A DNA stretch of 64,000 nt. Source: Marinomonas sp. MED121 (GTDB taxonomy: Bacteria > Pseudomonadota > Gammaproteobacteria > Pseudomonadales > Marinomonadaceae). The notes beneath the pieces are model-generated. The model made no database searches, was not told where the DNA came from, and saw only the letters and a list, made by a program, of their open reading frames with translations. The stretch covers positions 251,822 to 315,821 of the forward strand of contig NZ_CH672429.1 of NCBI RefSeq assembly GCF_000153025.1. The letters are read 5' to 3'. Positions 45,531 to 53,567 of this stretch are shown one piece after another; position 1 is the stretch's first letter, and each line of letters begins with the position of its first letter. Both the position numbers and the translations under genes were made by a program.

Positions 45531-46841
45531 TTAAGCACCTTGGACTAAAGCATGACAATAGGCTTCGCCAAAAACCAGTTGATCTAAGATCTTTGATACT
45601 TTGGTTTTATTTTGAATCAGCTGGAAATACCAGCTAGCATCGGCGACGTTGCCATATAATATTGCACCGACTAGCACACCTTCTTTGATGACCAGTTTTC
45701 GGTATTGATTTTGAGCGCTATCACGATAAGTAATAGACTCGGATGAGGAATCGCTATTCACTTCACCCGCAGAAAATAAATTAATGCCAGACACTTTTAA
45801 CTTGGTTGCAACAGCTTCTATTTTGAATCGACTCTGTTTTTGCGTTAAATGATCCACCAAAACATCGAACTGCTGCCAAATTGGGGCGACTAAGCCAAAA
45901 GTTACCTGTTCAAACTCACTGCACTCGCCTAAGGCAAAGACATCCTGATGGGAGGTGCGCATCACTTGATTAACGCAAATCGCTTTATTCACCGTGAGTC
46001 CTGCAGCCTTTGCAAGCTCAACTTCTGGTTTGATCCCAGTGGCAAGTATCACTAAATCTGTTTTAATCAATTTACCTGATGCTAGCTTAACCGCTTCAAT
46101 CTTTGCATTTGCGTCAGCGTTAGTTGAAACAAACTCGGTTGGCGCAGAGCCTAAATGAAAGCGAATGCCTATTTTCTCTAAGCTGCTTTTATCTAAGCTA
46201 CGTTTCTCTAAGCTATTTTTCTCTAAGCTTTTCTGCAACAAGTGTGCCGAGTCTTTATCTAACTGGCGATTTAAAATATAGTCAGCCCTATGAACCATAG
46301 AAACCTGATGACCGCGTTTGGCCATACCGACAGCAGCCTCTAACCCGAGAAGACCTGCACCTATGACACAAACCTCTGATTTTTCTTGAATTTTTGACAT
46401 AAAAGCCACATCAGATAAATCTCTAAACTGGGTCACATTAACGCAATTCACACCTGGAACATCTAGTTTTCTTGCTCTTGCTCCCGTTGCAAAAACAAGC
46501 TTATCAAAGCTAATTTCCCTACCACTTTGTAAGTTTAAATGCTTTTGAGAAAGGTTTATGTCTATCACAGGATCAGAAGCAATAATGAGTGCACCACTTT
46601 GAGTCATTGCATCAAGATCCACTAAACCGATATCGTCTTCACTGACTTCTTGCGCTAATAATGAAGACAGCATAATGCGATTGTAGCCAACCTGCGCTTC
46701 TTCACCTATGAGTGTTACTTGGTATTGATCGCCATGCTCGATTGCCATGGCATGAGCAAGTTTACTACCTGCCATACCCGCACCAATAATCACTAACTTT
46801 TGCTTAGCGAATGGCGACTGAGGTGCTTCACTTTGGCTCAT
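45531..46841 (-). CDS. NAD(P)H- and FAD-dependent reductase, NasC/NasB-like electron donor
   Basis: 436 residues of the pyridine-nucleotide-disulfide oxidoreductase type, similar to the N-terminal half of NirB. It has LVIIGAGMAGSKLAHAMAIE, NRIMLSSLLAQEVSEDDIGL, VCVIGAGLLGLEAAVGMAKR and VFALGECSEF. In Klebsiella and relatives a protein of this type (NasC) passes NADH electrons to NasA; that role here is inferred from position. The ATG at 46841 follows a near-perfect GGGAGGA site. An odd feature is a five-residue tandem repeat (SLEKN/SLEKR/SLDKS/SLEKI, about residues 204-223) coded by a 15-bp DNA repeat, which is not expected in the family. Confidence 0.85.
   Translation of the reverse strand: MSQSEAPQSPFAKQKLVIIGAGMAGSKLAHAMAIEHGDQYQVTLIGEEAQVGYNRIMLSSLLAQEVSEDDIGLVDLDAMTQSGALIIASDPVIDINLSQKHLNLQSGREISFDKLVFATGARARKLDVPGVNCVNVTQFRDLSDVAFMSKIQEKSEVCVIGAGLLGLEAAVGMAKRGHQVSMVHRADYILNRQLDKDSAHLLQKSLEKNSLEKRSLDKSSLEKIGIRFHLGSAPTEFVSTNADANAKIEAVKLASGKLIKTDLVILATGIKPEVELAKAAGLTVNKAICVNQVMRTSHQDVFALGECSEFEQVTFGLVAPIWQQFDVLVDHLTQKQSRFKIEAVATKLKVSGINLFSAGEVNSDSSSESITYRDSAQNQYRKLVIKEGVLVGAILYGNVADASWYFQLIQNKTKVSKILDQLVFGEAYCHALVQGA
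46172..46231 (-). repeat. 15-bp coding minisatellite, four units
   Basis: Four tandem units of the type TTTTCTCTAAGCTGC / TTTTATCTAAGCTAC / GTTTCTCTAAGCTAT / TTTTCTCTAAGCTTT (plus strand) lie within the NasC-like reductase gene. The 15-bp period keeps the frame and adds SLxK repeats to the protein. Confidence 0.8.
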
Positions 46842-46894
46842 TATTCCTCCCAACGGCTAAACATCACTTCTCAAAGGTATTCACAGCAAAATCG

Positions 46895-47740
46895 TTATGA
46901 CGCTTTTTTTGCATCTGCCTTTTCATCGTTATCTGTACCTGTTTGAAACATGGGTTCAACCTTGTTTTGTTTTTCGTATAAAAAAGTTAGAACCTGAGAA
47001 CGGTAGTCCGTATATTGCGGATCATTAGCAAGGGCTAAACGGTCTCTTGGCCTATCAAGATCAATATCCAATATTTCACCCACCGTTGCTGCTGGACCAT
47101 TTGTCATCATGACAATACGATCGGATAAAAGCACAGCCTCATCCACATCATGCGTAATCATAATGACAGTGTTATTCAGCTGTTTTTGAATTTGCATCAG
47201 AGAGTCTTGCAGGTGTGCACGCGTCAAGGCATCAAGCGCACCAAAAGGTTCATCTAACAAGAGCACACTGGGCTCCATTGCCAACGCTCTTGCAATACCG
47301 ACCCTTTGTTTCATGCCGCCAGAAATTTCATCTGGTCGCTTATCTTTAGCATGGGTCATATGCACTAACTCAAGATTGTGCATAATCCAGTCATGCATCT
47401 CTTGTTTCGTCTTTTTGCCTGAAAAAATCTGTTTTACGGCTAATTCAACATTTTGATAGCTGGTTAACCAAGGCAAAAGCGAATGATTTTGGAACACAAC
47501 CGCACGCTCAGGCCCAGGACCATTAACCTCTTTACCATCTAAGACAATGCCCCCTTCGGTTGCATCGTATAATCCTGCTACCAAGTTAAGTACTGTCGAT
47601 TTACCACAACCAGAGTGACCAATCAGAGAGACAAATTCGCCCTTGTTAATCTTTAATGAGACCTGATCTAAGGCTTTAAAACTGCCCTTATCGGTAGGAA
47701 AGGACATGGAAACTTGACTAATATCCAAATGGGTTTGCAT
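46895..47740 (-). CDS. nrtD: Nitrate ABC transporter ATP-binding protein
   Basis: 281 residues of the NrtD/CmpD/SsuB-type ATPase. Walker A is GHSGCGKSTVLN. NrtD-type VVFQNHSLLPWLTSYQNVEL, signature EISGGMKQRVGIARAL, Walker B VLLLDEPFGALDALTR and the switch His in MITHDVDEAVLLSDR are present. A short charged C-terminal tail ends DNDEKADAKKAS. It powers nitrate (or nitrite) import with NrtB and NrtA at the inner membrane. Only one ATPase is encoded, unlike the NrtC/NrtD pair in cyanobacteria. Confidence 0.94.
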   Translation of the reverse strand: MQTHLDISQVSMSFPTDKGSFKALDQVSLKINKGEFVSLIGHSGCGKSTVLNLVAGLYDATEGGIVLDGKEVNGPGPERAVVFQNHSLLPWLTSYQNVELAVKQIFSGKKTKQEMHDWIMHNLELVHMTHAKDKRPDEISGGMKQRVGIARALAMEPSVLLLDEPFGALDALTRAHLQDSLMQIQKQLNNTVIMITHDVDEAVLLSDRIVMMTNGPAATVGEILDIDLDRPRDRLALANDPQYTDYRSQVLTFLYEKQNKVEPMFQTGTDNDEKADAKKAS

Positions 47741-47800
47741 CTTGTAACCTCAATTAAAATGAATAAATCTCTTATCTAACTCACGTTTATCACTAAGAAT

Positions 47801-48793
47801 TTATCTAAGCACCTGACTCTTATCCCAAGACACCATTTTTTGCAGAGAAAGCATGGCGCGATCCAATACAAAACCGATAAACCCTATCATGAGCACAGCC
47901 ACCATAATGCGACCTAACGAGTTAGAGCTGCCATTTTGAAACTCATCCCAAACAAACTTACCTAACCCTGGGTTTTGCGCCAGCATTTCAGCGGCGATCA
48001 ATACCATCCAAGCAATCCCTAGAGACAACCTTAATCCGGTAAACATCATAGGAATGGAAGACGGCACAACAATTTTTCTGACATGAGTTAACCAATTAAG
48101 GCGCAATACCTTAGAAACATTGAGTAAATCTTTATCTATAGCAGCAACCCCCACTGCCGTATTGATGAGTGTCGGCCACATACAGCACAGGGTCACAGTA
48201 AACATGGAAGTTAAAAATGATTTAGAAAACATGGGGTCCGCGCTCACGTAAGTTGCACTGACTACCATGGTGACAAGAGGTAACCAAGCTAACGGAGAAA
48301 CCGGTTTAAATATTTGAATAATAGGATTTAGCGCACTGTAGATAGAGGAATTTAGACCAATTAATATCCCCAAAGGTATAGCAATTAAAGACGCCAAAGC
48401 AAAACCTGCAACGACTGTATATAAGCTGGTACCTATTTGATCAAAAAAGGTTGGTTTACCCGTATAAGGCCGCGTTTTAGCGACATAACTAGGATCTTTC
48501 GCTAATTTCTTAGCATGGCGCTTTTCTTGCCTTTCATAAAAAGCAACCTCCTTACCCCGCTCCCTCACATGATCATCAACCAAACTTTGCCATTGCTGAT
48601 AAACAACACCTGGGCCTGGAAAAACACCTAATGAGGTATCAATTTTAGCGGCCCCAACATGCCAAAAAACAACAAACAGTAAGCTTCCTAACAAGGGCAA
48701 TAAAATAGACTTAATGGATATGGCATCATAAATTCGCTTCACAGCAATTAATGCACTTTGTTTAGACTCAGATTTAGAAAGAGACGTATTCAT
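47801..48793 (-). CDS. nrtB: Nitrate ABC transporter permease
   Basis: 330 residues. The first membrane segment (LLPLLGSLLFVVFWHVGAAK) is followed by a hydrophilic region of about 80 residues rich in Lys/Arg (VAFYERQEKRHAKKLAKDPS) before the five-helix permease core. This insertion is typical of proteobacterial nitrate permeases. The core has SLYTVVAGFALASLIAIPLG and the EAA loop SKVLRLNWLTHVRKIVVPSS with IPMMFTGLRLSLGIAWMVLI. It forms the membrane channel with NrtD. Confidence 0.93.
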   Translation of the reverse strand: MNTSLSKSESKQSALIAVKRIYDAISIKSILLPLLGSLLFVVFWHVGAAKIDTSLGVFPGPGVVYQQWQSLVDDHVRERGKEVAFYERQEKRHAKKLAKDPSYVAKTRPYTGKPTFFDQIGTSLYTVVAGFALASLIAIPLGILIGLNSSIYSALNPIIQIFKPVSPLAWLPLVTMVVSATYVSADPMFSKSFLTSMFTVTLCCMWPTLINTAVGVAAIDKDLLNVSKVLRLNWLTHVRKIVVPSSIPMMFTGLRLSLGIAWMVLIAAEMLAQNPGLGKFVWDEFQNGSSNSLGRIMVAVLMIGFIGFVLDRAMLSLQKMVSWDKSQVLR

Positions 48794-48880
48794 TCGGTTC
48801 TCACTTTTTAAAACGCAAATAAGGTGGTGCTATAACATCAGGCCTCACCCAACAAAGGGTGAGGTCAAGTTCACATTAGA

Positions 48881-50284
48881 TTAAGGGGTTTGAGAACCTT
48901 TCAGTCCGATTGTTAAACTTTCTAGGTATTTATTCGGATAGCGTCCGTCATAACTTAGATTATCGATAAACTCACTCTGCTCTGGCTTAAAGCCTGTCTC
49001 AGTTTTAAAGTCTGGAAAGTCAGATGCAGCCATCACTCCATCTTCAATTAAAGATTGAGCCGCTTGTGCATAGATATCTGGACGATAAACCTTCTTCGCC
49101 ATATCCATGTACCAGGCATCTGGTTTAAAGCTATCAATTTGGCCCCAGCGGCGCATTTGTGTGAGGTACCAAATAGCATCGCTATAATAAGGGTAGGTGG
49201 CGTTATAGCGGAAAAACACATTAAAATCAGGCACTTCTCGCACATCACCTTTTTCATATTCAAAGGTACCTGTCATACTGTTGGCAATAACATCGTAATC
49301 AGCCCCAACGTATTCACTACGGGATAAGATCTCTACGGCTTCTTTACGGTTAGCGTTATTATCCTCATCTAACCATTTCGCGGCACGAATCAAGGCTTTC
49401 ACCACATGTAGATGGGTATTCGGATATTTATCTGCCCAATCTTTACTGACCCCAAATACCTTCTCAGGGTTGTTTTTCCAAATCTCATAATCTGTCACAA
49501 CGGGCACACCAATCCCTTTAAAAACGGCCTGCTGATTCCAAGGTTCACCCACGCTATAGCCATAAATGGTTCCGGCCTCCATGGTTGCTGGCATTTGCGG
49601 TGGCGGTGTTACCGATAACAGGGCATCTGCCGAAATTTGTCCACTAATATCCCCCTTAGCCGGTGCATAAAACCCAGGGTTCACACCACCTGCGGCTAAC
49701 CAATACCTAAGTTCATAGTTATGAGTTGATACGGGGAATACCATTCCCATATTAAATGGCTTACCTTGGGCTTTGTAATCTTCTATCACAGGCTTCAAAG
49801 CACTGGCACTAATAGGATGATGGTATTTACCTGCAGCATCTTTCGTTAAATGCTGCTTCATTTGTTGCCATATCTCATTTGAAACTGTGATGCCATTCCC
49901 GTTTAGATCCATACTAAAAGCCGTAATAATGTCAGCTTGTGTGCCATAACCTAAGGTTGCACCTAAAGGTTGACCCGCTAACATATGTGCACCATCAAGC
50001 TCACCATCAATGACCCTATCCAACAAAACTTTCCAGTTTGCCTGTGCTTCTAAAGTGACATAAAGGTCTTCATCTTCGAAATAACCCTTTTCATAGGCGA
50101 TTGCCAAAGGCGCCATGTCCGTGAGTTTGATAAAACCAAACTTTAAATCTTCTTTTTCTGGGTCGCCTATGCTGCTCGCAAGCGACAAGGAAGGCAGTAA
50201 TACAGCGGAGAATAACGCCGCCTTAACCGCTTTTAATGGAAAGCTTTTGGGAGTAGTTAGTGTGACTCTAGATGCTTTGTACAT
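48881..50284 (-). CDS. nrtA: Nitrate-binding periplasmic protein
   Basis: 467 residues of the NrtA/CmpA family. The N-terminal signal region is [19 protein letters not shown]. The core has [60 protein letters not shown], and [20 protein letters not shown], which also occur in the cytoplasmic sensor NasS encoded just upstream. The shared pocket is expected to bind nitrate. The ATG follows an AGGAAG site. It is the first gene after the regulated leader (50285-50420) and so the first gene controlled by antitermination. Confidence 0.95.
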   Translation of the reverse strand: MYKASRVTLTTPKSFPLKAVKAALFSAVLLPSLSLASSIGDPEKEDLKFGFIKLTDMAPLAIAYEKGYFEDEDLYVTLEAQANWKVLLDRVIDGELDGAHMLAGQPLGATLGYGTQADIITAFSMDLNGNGITVSNEIWQQMKQHLTKDAAGKYHHPISASALKPVIEDYKAQGKPFNMGMVFPVSTHNYELRYWLAAGGVNPGFYAPAKGDISGQISADALLSVTPPPQMPATMEAGTIYGYSVGEPWNQQAVFKGIGVPVVTDYEIWKNNPEKVFGVSKDWADKYPNTHLHVVKALIRAAKWLDEDNNANRKEAVEILSRSEYVGADYDVIANSMTGTFEYEKGDVREVPDFNVFFRYNATYPYYSDAIWYLTQMRRWGQIDSFKPDAWYMDMAKKVYRPDIYAQAAQSLIEDGVMAASDFPDFKTETGFKPEQSEFIDNLSYDGRYPNKYLESLTIGLKGSQTP

Positions 50285-50319
50285 ACTTTACTTCCTATTA
50301 TTTTCTAAAATTTGGACAA

Positions 50320-50370
50320 CAAAAAAGGCGCGAGCAATACCTAAAATAAATTAAGTATTACTGGCGCCTT
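50320..50370 (-). terminator. Conditional intrinsic terminator in the nrtA leader
   Basis: On the minus strand GGCGCCAGTAATAC pairs with GTATTGCTCGCGCC (13 of 14 positions, including one G-U, with a single C-C mismatch) around a 14-nt A/T-rich loop, followed by six T. It lies upstream of nrtA and about 10 bp after the ANTAR hairpin, so it would stop transcription unless antiterminated. Confidence 0.85.
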
Positions 50371-50380
50371 TGCCTTTAAT

Positions 50381-50419
50381 CCCATCATCTTTAATGGGTG
50401 CCATACAAAGCTCTTAGTA
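50381..50419 (-). promoter_or_regulatory. ANTAR-type RNA double hairpin (NasT target) in the nrtA leader
   Basis: On the minus strand, P2 is CCCATT-AAAGAT-GATGGG (50398 to 50381): a 6-bp stem and a hexaloop with A at position 1 and G at position 4, the ANTAR consensus. Five nt upstream, P1 is TACTA-AGAGCT-TTGTA (50419 to 50404), a stem with one mismatch and the same A1/G4 loop. The nasT gene encoding an ANTAR protein lies just upstream. Dual hexaloop hairpins before a terminator are the known NasR/NasT/EutV target. Confidence 0.75.
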
Positions 50420-50498
50420 AAACTATGCTGGCTGTTTGTTATCGTGAAATCGTCGTTAACTTCTTAATAACATTAAATTAATCTCTTGATATTGATAA

Positions 50499-50515
50499 AG
50501 CACTTACCATGCCAA
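50499..50515 (-). promoter_or_regulatory. Candidate sigma-54 promoter for the nrtA operon
   Basis: On the minus strand TTGGCATGGTAAGTGCT matches the -24/-12 consensus (TGGCACG-N4-TTGCW) with two mismatches, with the essential GG-N10-GC spacing. Transcription would start near 50488 and make a leader of about 200 nt containing the ANTAR hairpins and terminator. A partial NtrC-like half site, TGCACTATAAGTGAT, lies upstream at 50600-50614. Confidence 0.55.
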
Positions 50516-50647
50516 AAATCTTAAACAACTGTTTTCTATTATAAAGTTCAGTTTTAGCCTTATTTTTTAGTCACTATAGGCCCGTTATCAAGAAGAAAAT
50601 GCACTATAAGTGATTTTTATTATCGTCAGATGCACACGAATATAGCG

Positions 50648-51850
50648 TTAGTAGATTAGCCCCTTTTCTAAACCATCTGGATGAATCATGGTTTGTCCAG
50701 CCAAAGAGCTCTCAAACCACCTTTTTGCATTAAAGGTTGCATCTTCATAAAGAGAGTTGCCTTCAGTAAGCCCTAGGGCTTTAAAATATAAATCTTGACG
50801 GCATACTTGGTTGATGACTTCAGTCACCTCAAATTGTTGACCTAACTCTTGCCAACGAACCATCTGAGACATTAGCCATAAAGCATACTCAGGATTGGGG
50901 CGATTTACCCTAGCACCAGAAAAGGTTTGATAGGCCTCTTTAGGCCAAGCAAAATCTCCCGCCGGTTTGACCGCGTTAAAGCCATACCTTAGTCCATCCG
51001 AGTCACAGTCTAAATATTCTGGTTTAGCCAAGATGGACAACAACTCTTCTTGATTCGCCGCCTCATCAACCCAAGCACATGCCTGATGTAAGGCATTAAT
51101 AAGTTTGAGATGGGTTGCTTGATTTTCATCTTGCCATTGAGAATTAACCGCAAAGACTTTTTCTGGCGTGCTTCCCCAAAGGTCATAACCTGTCAGCAAC
51201 ATATGACCAACGCCTTGTTGAACTGCTAAGCTGTTCCAAGGTTCGCCAACACAATAACCATCAATCTCGCCTTTAATAAGATGACTAATCATTTTAGTGG
51301 GTGGAATCACCAGAATTTGTACATCTCTATCTGCATCTATGCCTGCCCTTGAAAGCCAATCCCTGAGTTGATAAGTATGGGACGAATAGGGAAACACACT
51401 GGCAAAACGAATACTTTGCTCTGGTTTATCCTTTAATAGACGGCGCAACCCAGTACCATTTCGAATTTCCACCCCATGATTCGCATAGTGACTCATCTGT
51501 TCATACAAAAGATTTGAAACCGTAATACCATTGCCATTTTGACTGACAGTAAACCCCGTTTGCATTGGAGCTTTAATGGGGGATTTGAGTAATGATTTAA
51601 TCACCCCGACTCCTAACGTTGTAGCAATTGGCATGGCAGCTAACATGTGCGCACCATCTAGCACCTTGAATGCGACCTTATCTCGAATACTGGCCCAAGA
51701 AGCCTCCTTATGCAGCTTAACGCTCACACCCAGTGCTTCAAAAAAACCTTTTTCTTTGGCAATAACAAATGGTGCACAATCAATAAGAGGAATAAAGCCA
51801 ATATTAATATCTGTCATTTTTTTTGGCCCTTTACTGTCTACTTCAATCAC
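50648..51850 (-). CDS. nasS: NasS-type cytoplasmic nitrate/nitrite sensor
   Basis: About 400 residues of the NrtA-like binding-protein family but without a signal peptide. It has [80 protein letters not shown], and IDGYCVGEPWNSLAVQQGVG. Known NasS proteins hold NasT inactive until nitrate or nitrite binds. The GTG at 51850 overlaps the nasT stop by 4 bp (GTGA). An ATG at 51817 (beginning MTDINIGF) is an alternative start. Confidence 0.9.
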   Translation of the reverse strand: MIEVDSKGPKKMTDINIGFIPLIDCAPFVIAKEKGFFEALGVSVKLHKEASWASIRDKVAFKVLDGAHMLAAMPIATTLGVGVIKSLLKSPIKAPMQTGFTVSQNGNGITVSNLLYEQMSHYANHGVEIRNGTGLRRLLKDKPEQSIRFASVFPYSSHTYQLRDWLSRAGIDADRDVQILVIPPTKMISHLIKGEIDGYCVGEPWNSLAVQQGVGHMLLTGYDLWGSTPEKVFAVNSQWQDENQATHLKLINALHQACAWVDEAANQEELLSILAKPEYLDCDSDGLRYGFNAVKPAGDFAWPKEAYQTFSGARVNRPNPEYALWLMSQMVRWQELGQQFEVTEVINQVCRQDLYFKALGLTEGNSLYEDATFNAKRWFESSLAGQTMIHPDGLEKGLIY

Positions 51851-52437
51851 TTTATTTCTCCCATCAAATCCATCACGGCAATGACATTCTTTGCAACCTC
51901 GGCCATCCGTTGACTTCTATCCATAGCCAACTTTCTTAACGCCTGATAAGCAGCCGCTTCATCACAACCTTGGCTCTTCATAATTAGGCCTTTTGCCTTT
52001 TCAATTAGCTTTCTATCTTCAAGCTGAGTTTTCACCGACTCTAATTCATTTCTAAGGGCTTGAAACTCCCGAAAACGAGCCACTGCCACCTGCACAATCG
52101 GCTTAACTCGATTGGTTTGCAGCCCGTCTACAATATAAGCACTCACCCCCGCTCTGATTGCTGCCTCCATATGCTCAAGATCCTCCTGCTCAGAAAACAT
52201 CAAAATTGGCCTTGGGTTATCATTAGTAAGACGAGACATATTTTCTAAGGTATCCCTATCTGGGCTATCTATATCTATGATGACAATATCCGGTTGATAT
52301 TTAGTCACAGCCTGATTAAGGCCTTGGGTGTTTTCAAGCCGCCTAATAACCTGATAACCATTATCTGTCAGCGCCTGCTCGACAATAGCCGCCCTAGCAG
52401 GCTCATCATCAATTAGCATTACAGTCAGTTCTGTCAC
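51847..52437 (-). CDS. nasT: NasT-type ANTAR antitermination regulator
   Basis: 196 residues. It has an N-terminal receiver domain (VMLIDDEPARAAIVEQALTD, Asp at about 55 in IVIIDIDSPD), a coiled-coil linker (FREFQALRNELESVKTQLED), and a C-terminal ANTAR RNA-binding domain: LIEKAKGLIMKSQGCDEAAA with YQALRKLAMDRSQRMAEVAK. NasT binds the leader hairpin and prevents termination when released from NasS. The GTG start is preceded by AGGAG. It forms a bicistron with nasS. Confidence 0.92.
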   Translation of the reverse strand: MTELTVMLIDDEPARAAIVEQALTDNGYQVIRRLENTQGLNQAVTKYQPDIVIIDIDSPDRDTLENMSRLTNDNPRPILMFSEQEDLEHMEAAIRAGVSAYIVDGLQTNRVKPIVQVAVARFREFQALRNELESVKTQLEDRKLIEKAKGLIMKSQGCDEAAAYQALRKLAMDRSQRMAEVAKNVIAVMDLMGEIK

Positions 52438-52754
52438 TTTTCATCTCCTAGGCGCAATAACCCTATTCTTTAATTAGATCTCAAGAATGAGCAATGCACA
52501 GCCAAAAACCTGCTTGCATCAAAAAAATGCAATTGTTAAGCCATAAATGAAAAGAGGATTAAAACAGGGCAAAAAGAAGGGTTAAAAGAGAGATAAGTGA
52601 AGACGAGGTGAGGTTTTCAAACACCTTATTCATACCTTGGAACAGGTGTGCTTATTTGTAGATATAGATAAGTGGGCTTTTATCTTTTAATTCTATTTAT
52701 TGGTTCCAATTTGTAGCAGCAATAGGTCATAACGTCGTGAAGCTTATGCACTAT
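52438..52754. other. Intergenic region upstream of nasT
   Basis: About 317 bp between the nasT start and the LuxR-type regulator stop. It must contain the nasTS promoter. I find no gene and no convincing terminator or sigma-54 element; a GGC...TGC pair near 52486-52502 has 9 rather than 10 bp spacing. Confidence 0.4.
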
Positions 52755-53462
52755 TTAAATATGATGAGAGGAGTTTTGCACCAAAAGCGCCACAGAGAGT
52801 CTGTCTTTTAAGGTCAATTTTTTAAAAATAGCAGTGAGGTGTGCTTTAACAGTGCGATCGGTAATATCGAGTTCTTGTGCAATTTTTTTGTTATTCAACC
52901 CTTGTCCCACGAGCTTTGCGACATCCATTTCTCGCTGACTTAAGCTTGCCAAAATAGCATCATTTTTAAGACGTTTATCATCTCCACGTCGTTTACCCTG
53001 ATTAATCGATTCCGCTTTCATTGAAGCGCTGCGAGCAGATTCATTAATCAAGTTTTCAATAAAAGTCTTACCGCCCCAAATTTCTCCCGAGGACACGACC
53101 GACATCACCAAGTCCAATTGCTCGTTACCAATAAAGGGGGCGCACTGGCCGTTTACCCCTTGAGAAAACATTCTAAGTGCTGCCGTCTGACTAGTCTGAT
53201 TTGGAAAGGCGAGAATCTTAAGCTGGGGAAATAAATTTCGAATCATGACCACATGTTCAACCATAATGCTAAAGCCATCATCAGGTAGGTGGATAAAGCA
53301 AAATGATGAGCCCATATCAAGCTCAGCCAGTGACATTTGCGCCTCGTTAAGCGAATTCACTAGAACAATTTCATATTGATTTGGAACCACTTTTTGCCAA
53401 TGGGCAATCACAACGGGGTCCGTATTCCAACACACTATTTTCAATTGGCTACCTGCTTTCAA
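52755..53462 (-). CDS. LuxR-type response-regulator-like transcription factor
   Basis: About 235 residues. The C-terminal HTH is clear: LSQREMDVAKLVGQGLNNKK, then IAQELDITDRTVKAHLTAIF and KKLTLKDRLSVALLV. The N-terminal part looks like a receiver, but the phospho-acceptor strand reads FCFIHLPDDG without the usual acidic site, so it may be a pseudo-receiver. The start is uncertain: the frame opens with TTG codons (53462 or 53444), of which 53444 has an AGGT site. It is adjacent to the LapC/LapB genes, so it may control adhesin secretion. That link is inference. Confidence 0.8.
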   Translation of the reverse strand: MKAGSQLKIVCWNTDPVVIAHWQKVVPNQYEIVLVNSLNEAQMSLAELDMGSSFCFIHLPDDGFSIMVEHVVMIRNLFPQLKILAFPNQTSQTAALRMFSQGVNGQCAPFIGNEQLDLVMSVVSSGEIWGGKTFIENLINESARSASMKAESINQGKRRGDDKRLKNDAILASLSQREMDVAKLVGQGLNNKKIAQELDITDRTVKAHLTAIFKKLTLKDRLSVALLVQNSSHHI

Positions 53463-53567
53463 ACCATTTTTACCTGCTTGCTATTCTACGTTCCATCGAA
53501 TGTAATAGTGTTAATTTTCGTTTCAAAATGAATGGGTTAGACAAGAGTATTGTTATGAATTGATAAC

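Noticed and set aside
45466..45558. Upstream extension of nirB
   Set aside because: It overlaps the end of the preceding gene, lacks a ribosome site and has no NirB-like residues; the AAGGG site points to the ATG pair at 45465/45462.
52486..52510. Possible sigma-54 promoter upstream of nasT (TTTGGCTGTGCATTGC on the minus strand)
   Set aside because: The GG to GC spacing is 9 bp rather than the strict 10 bp, so it is not a valid -24/-12 element.
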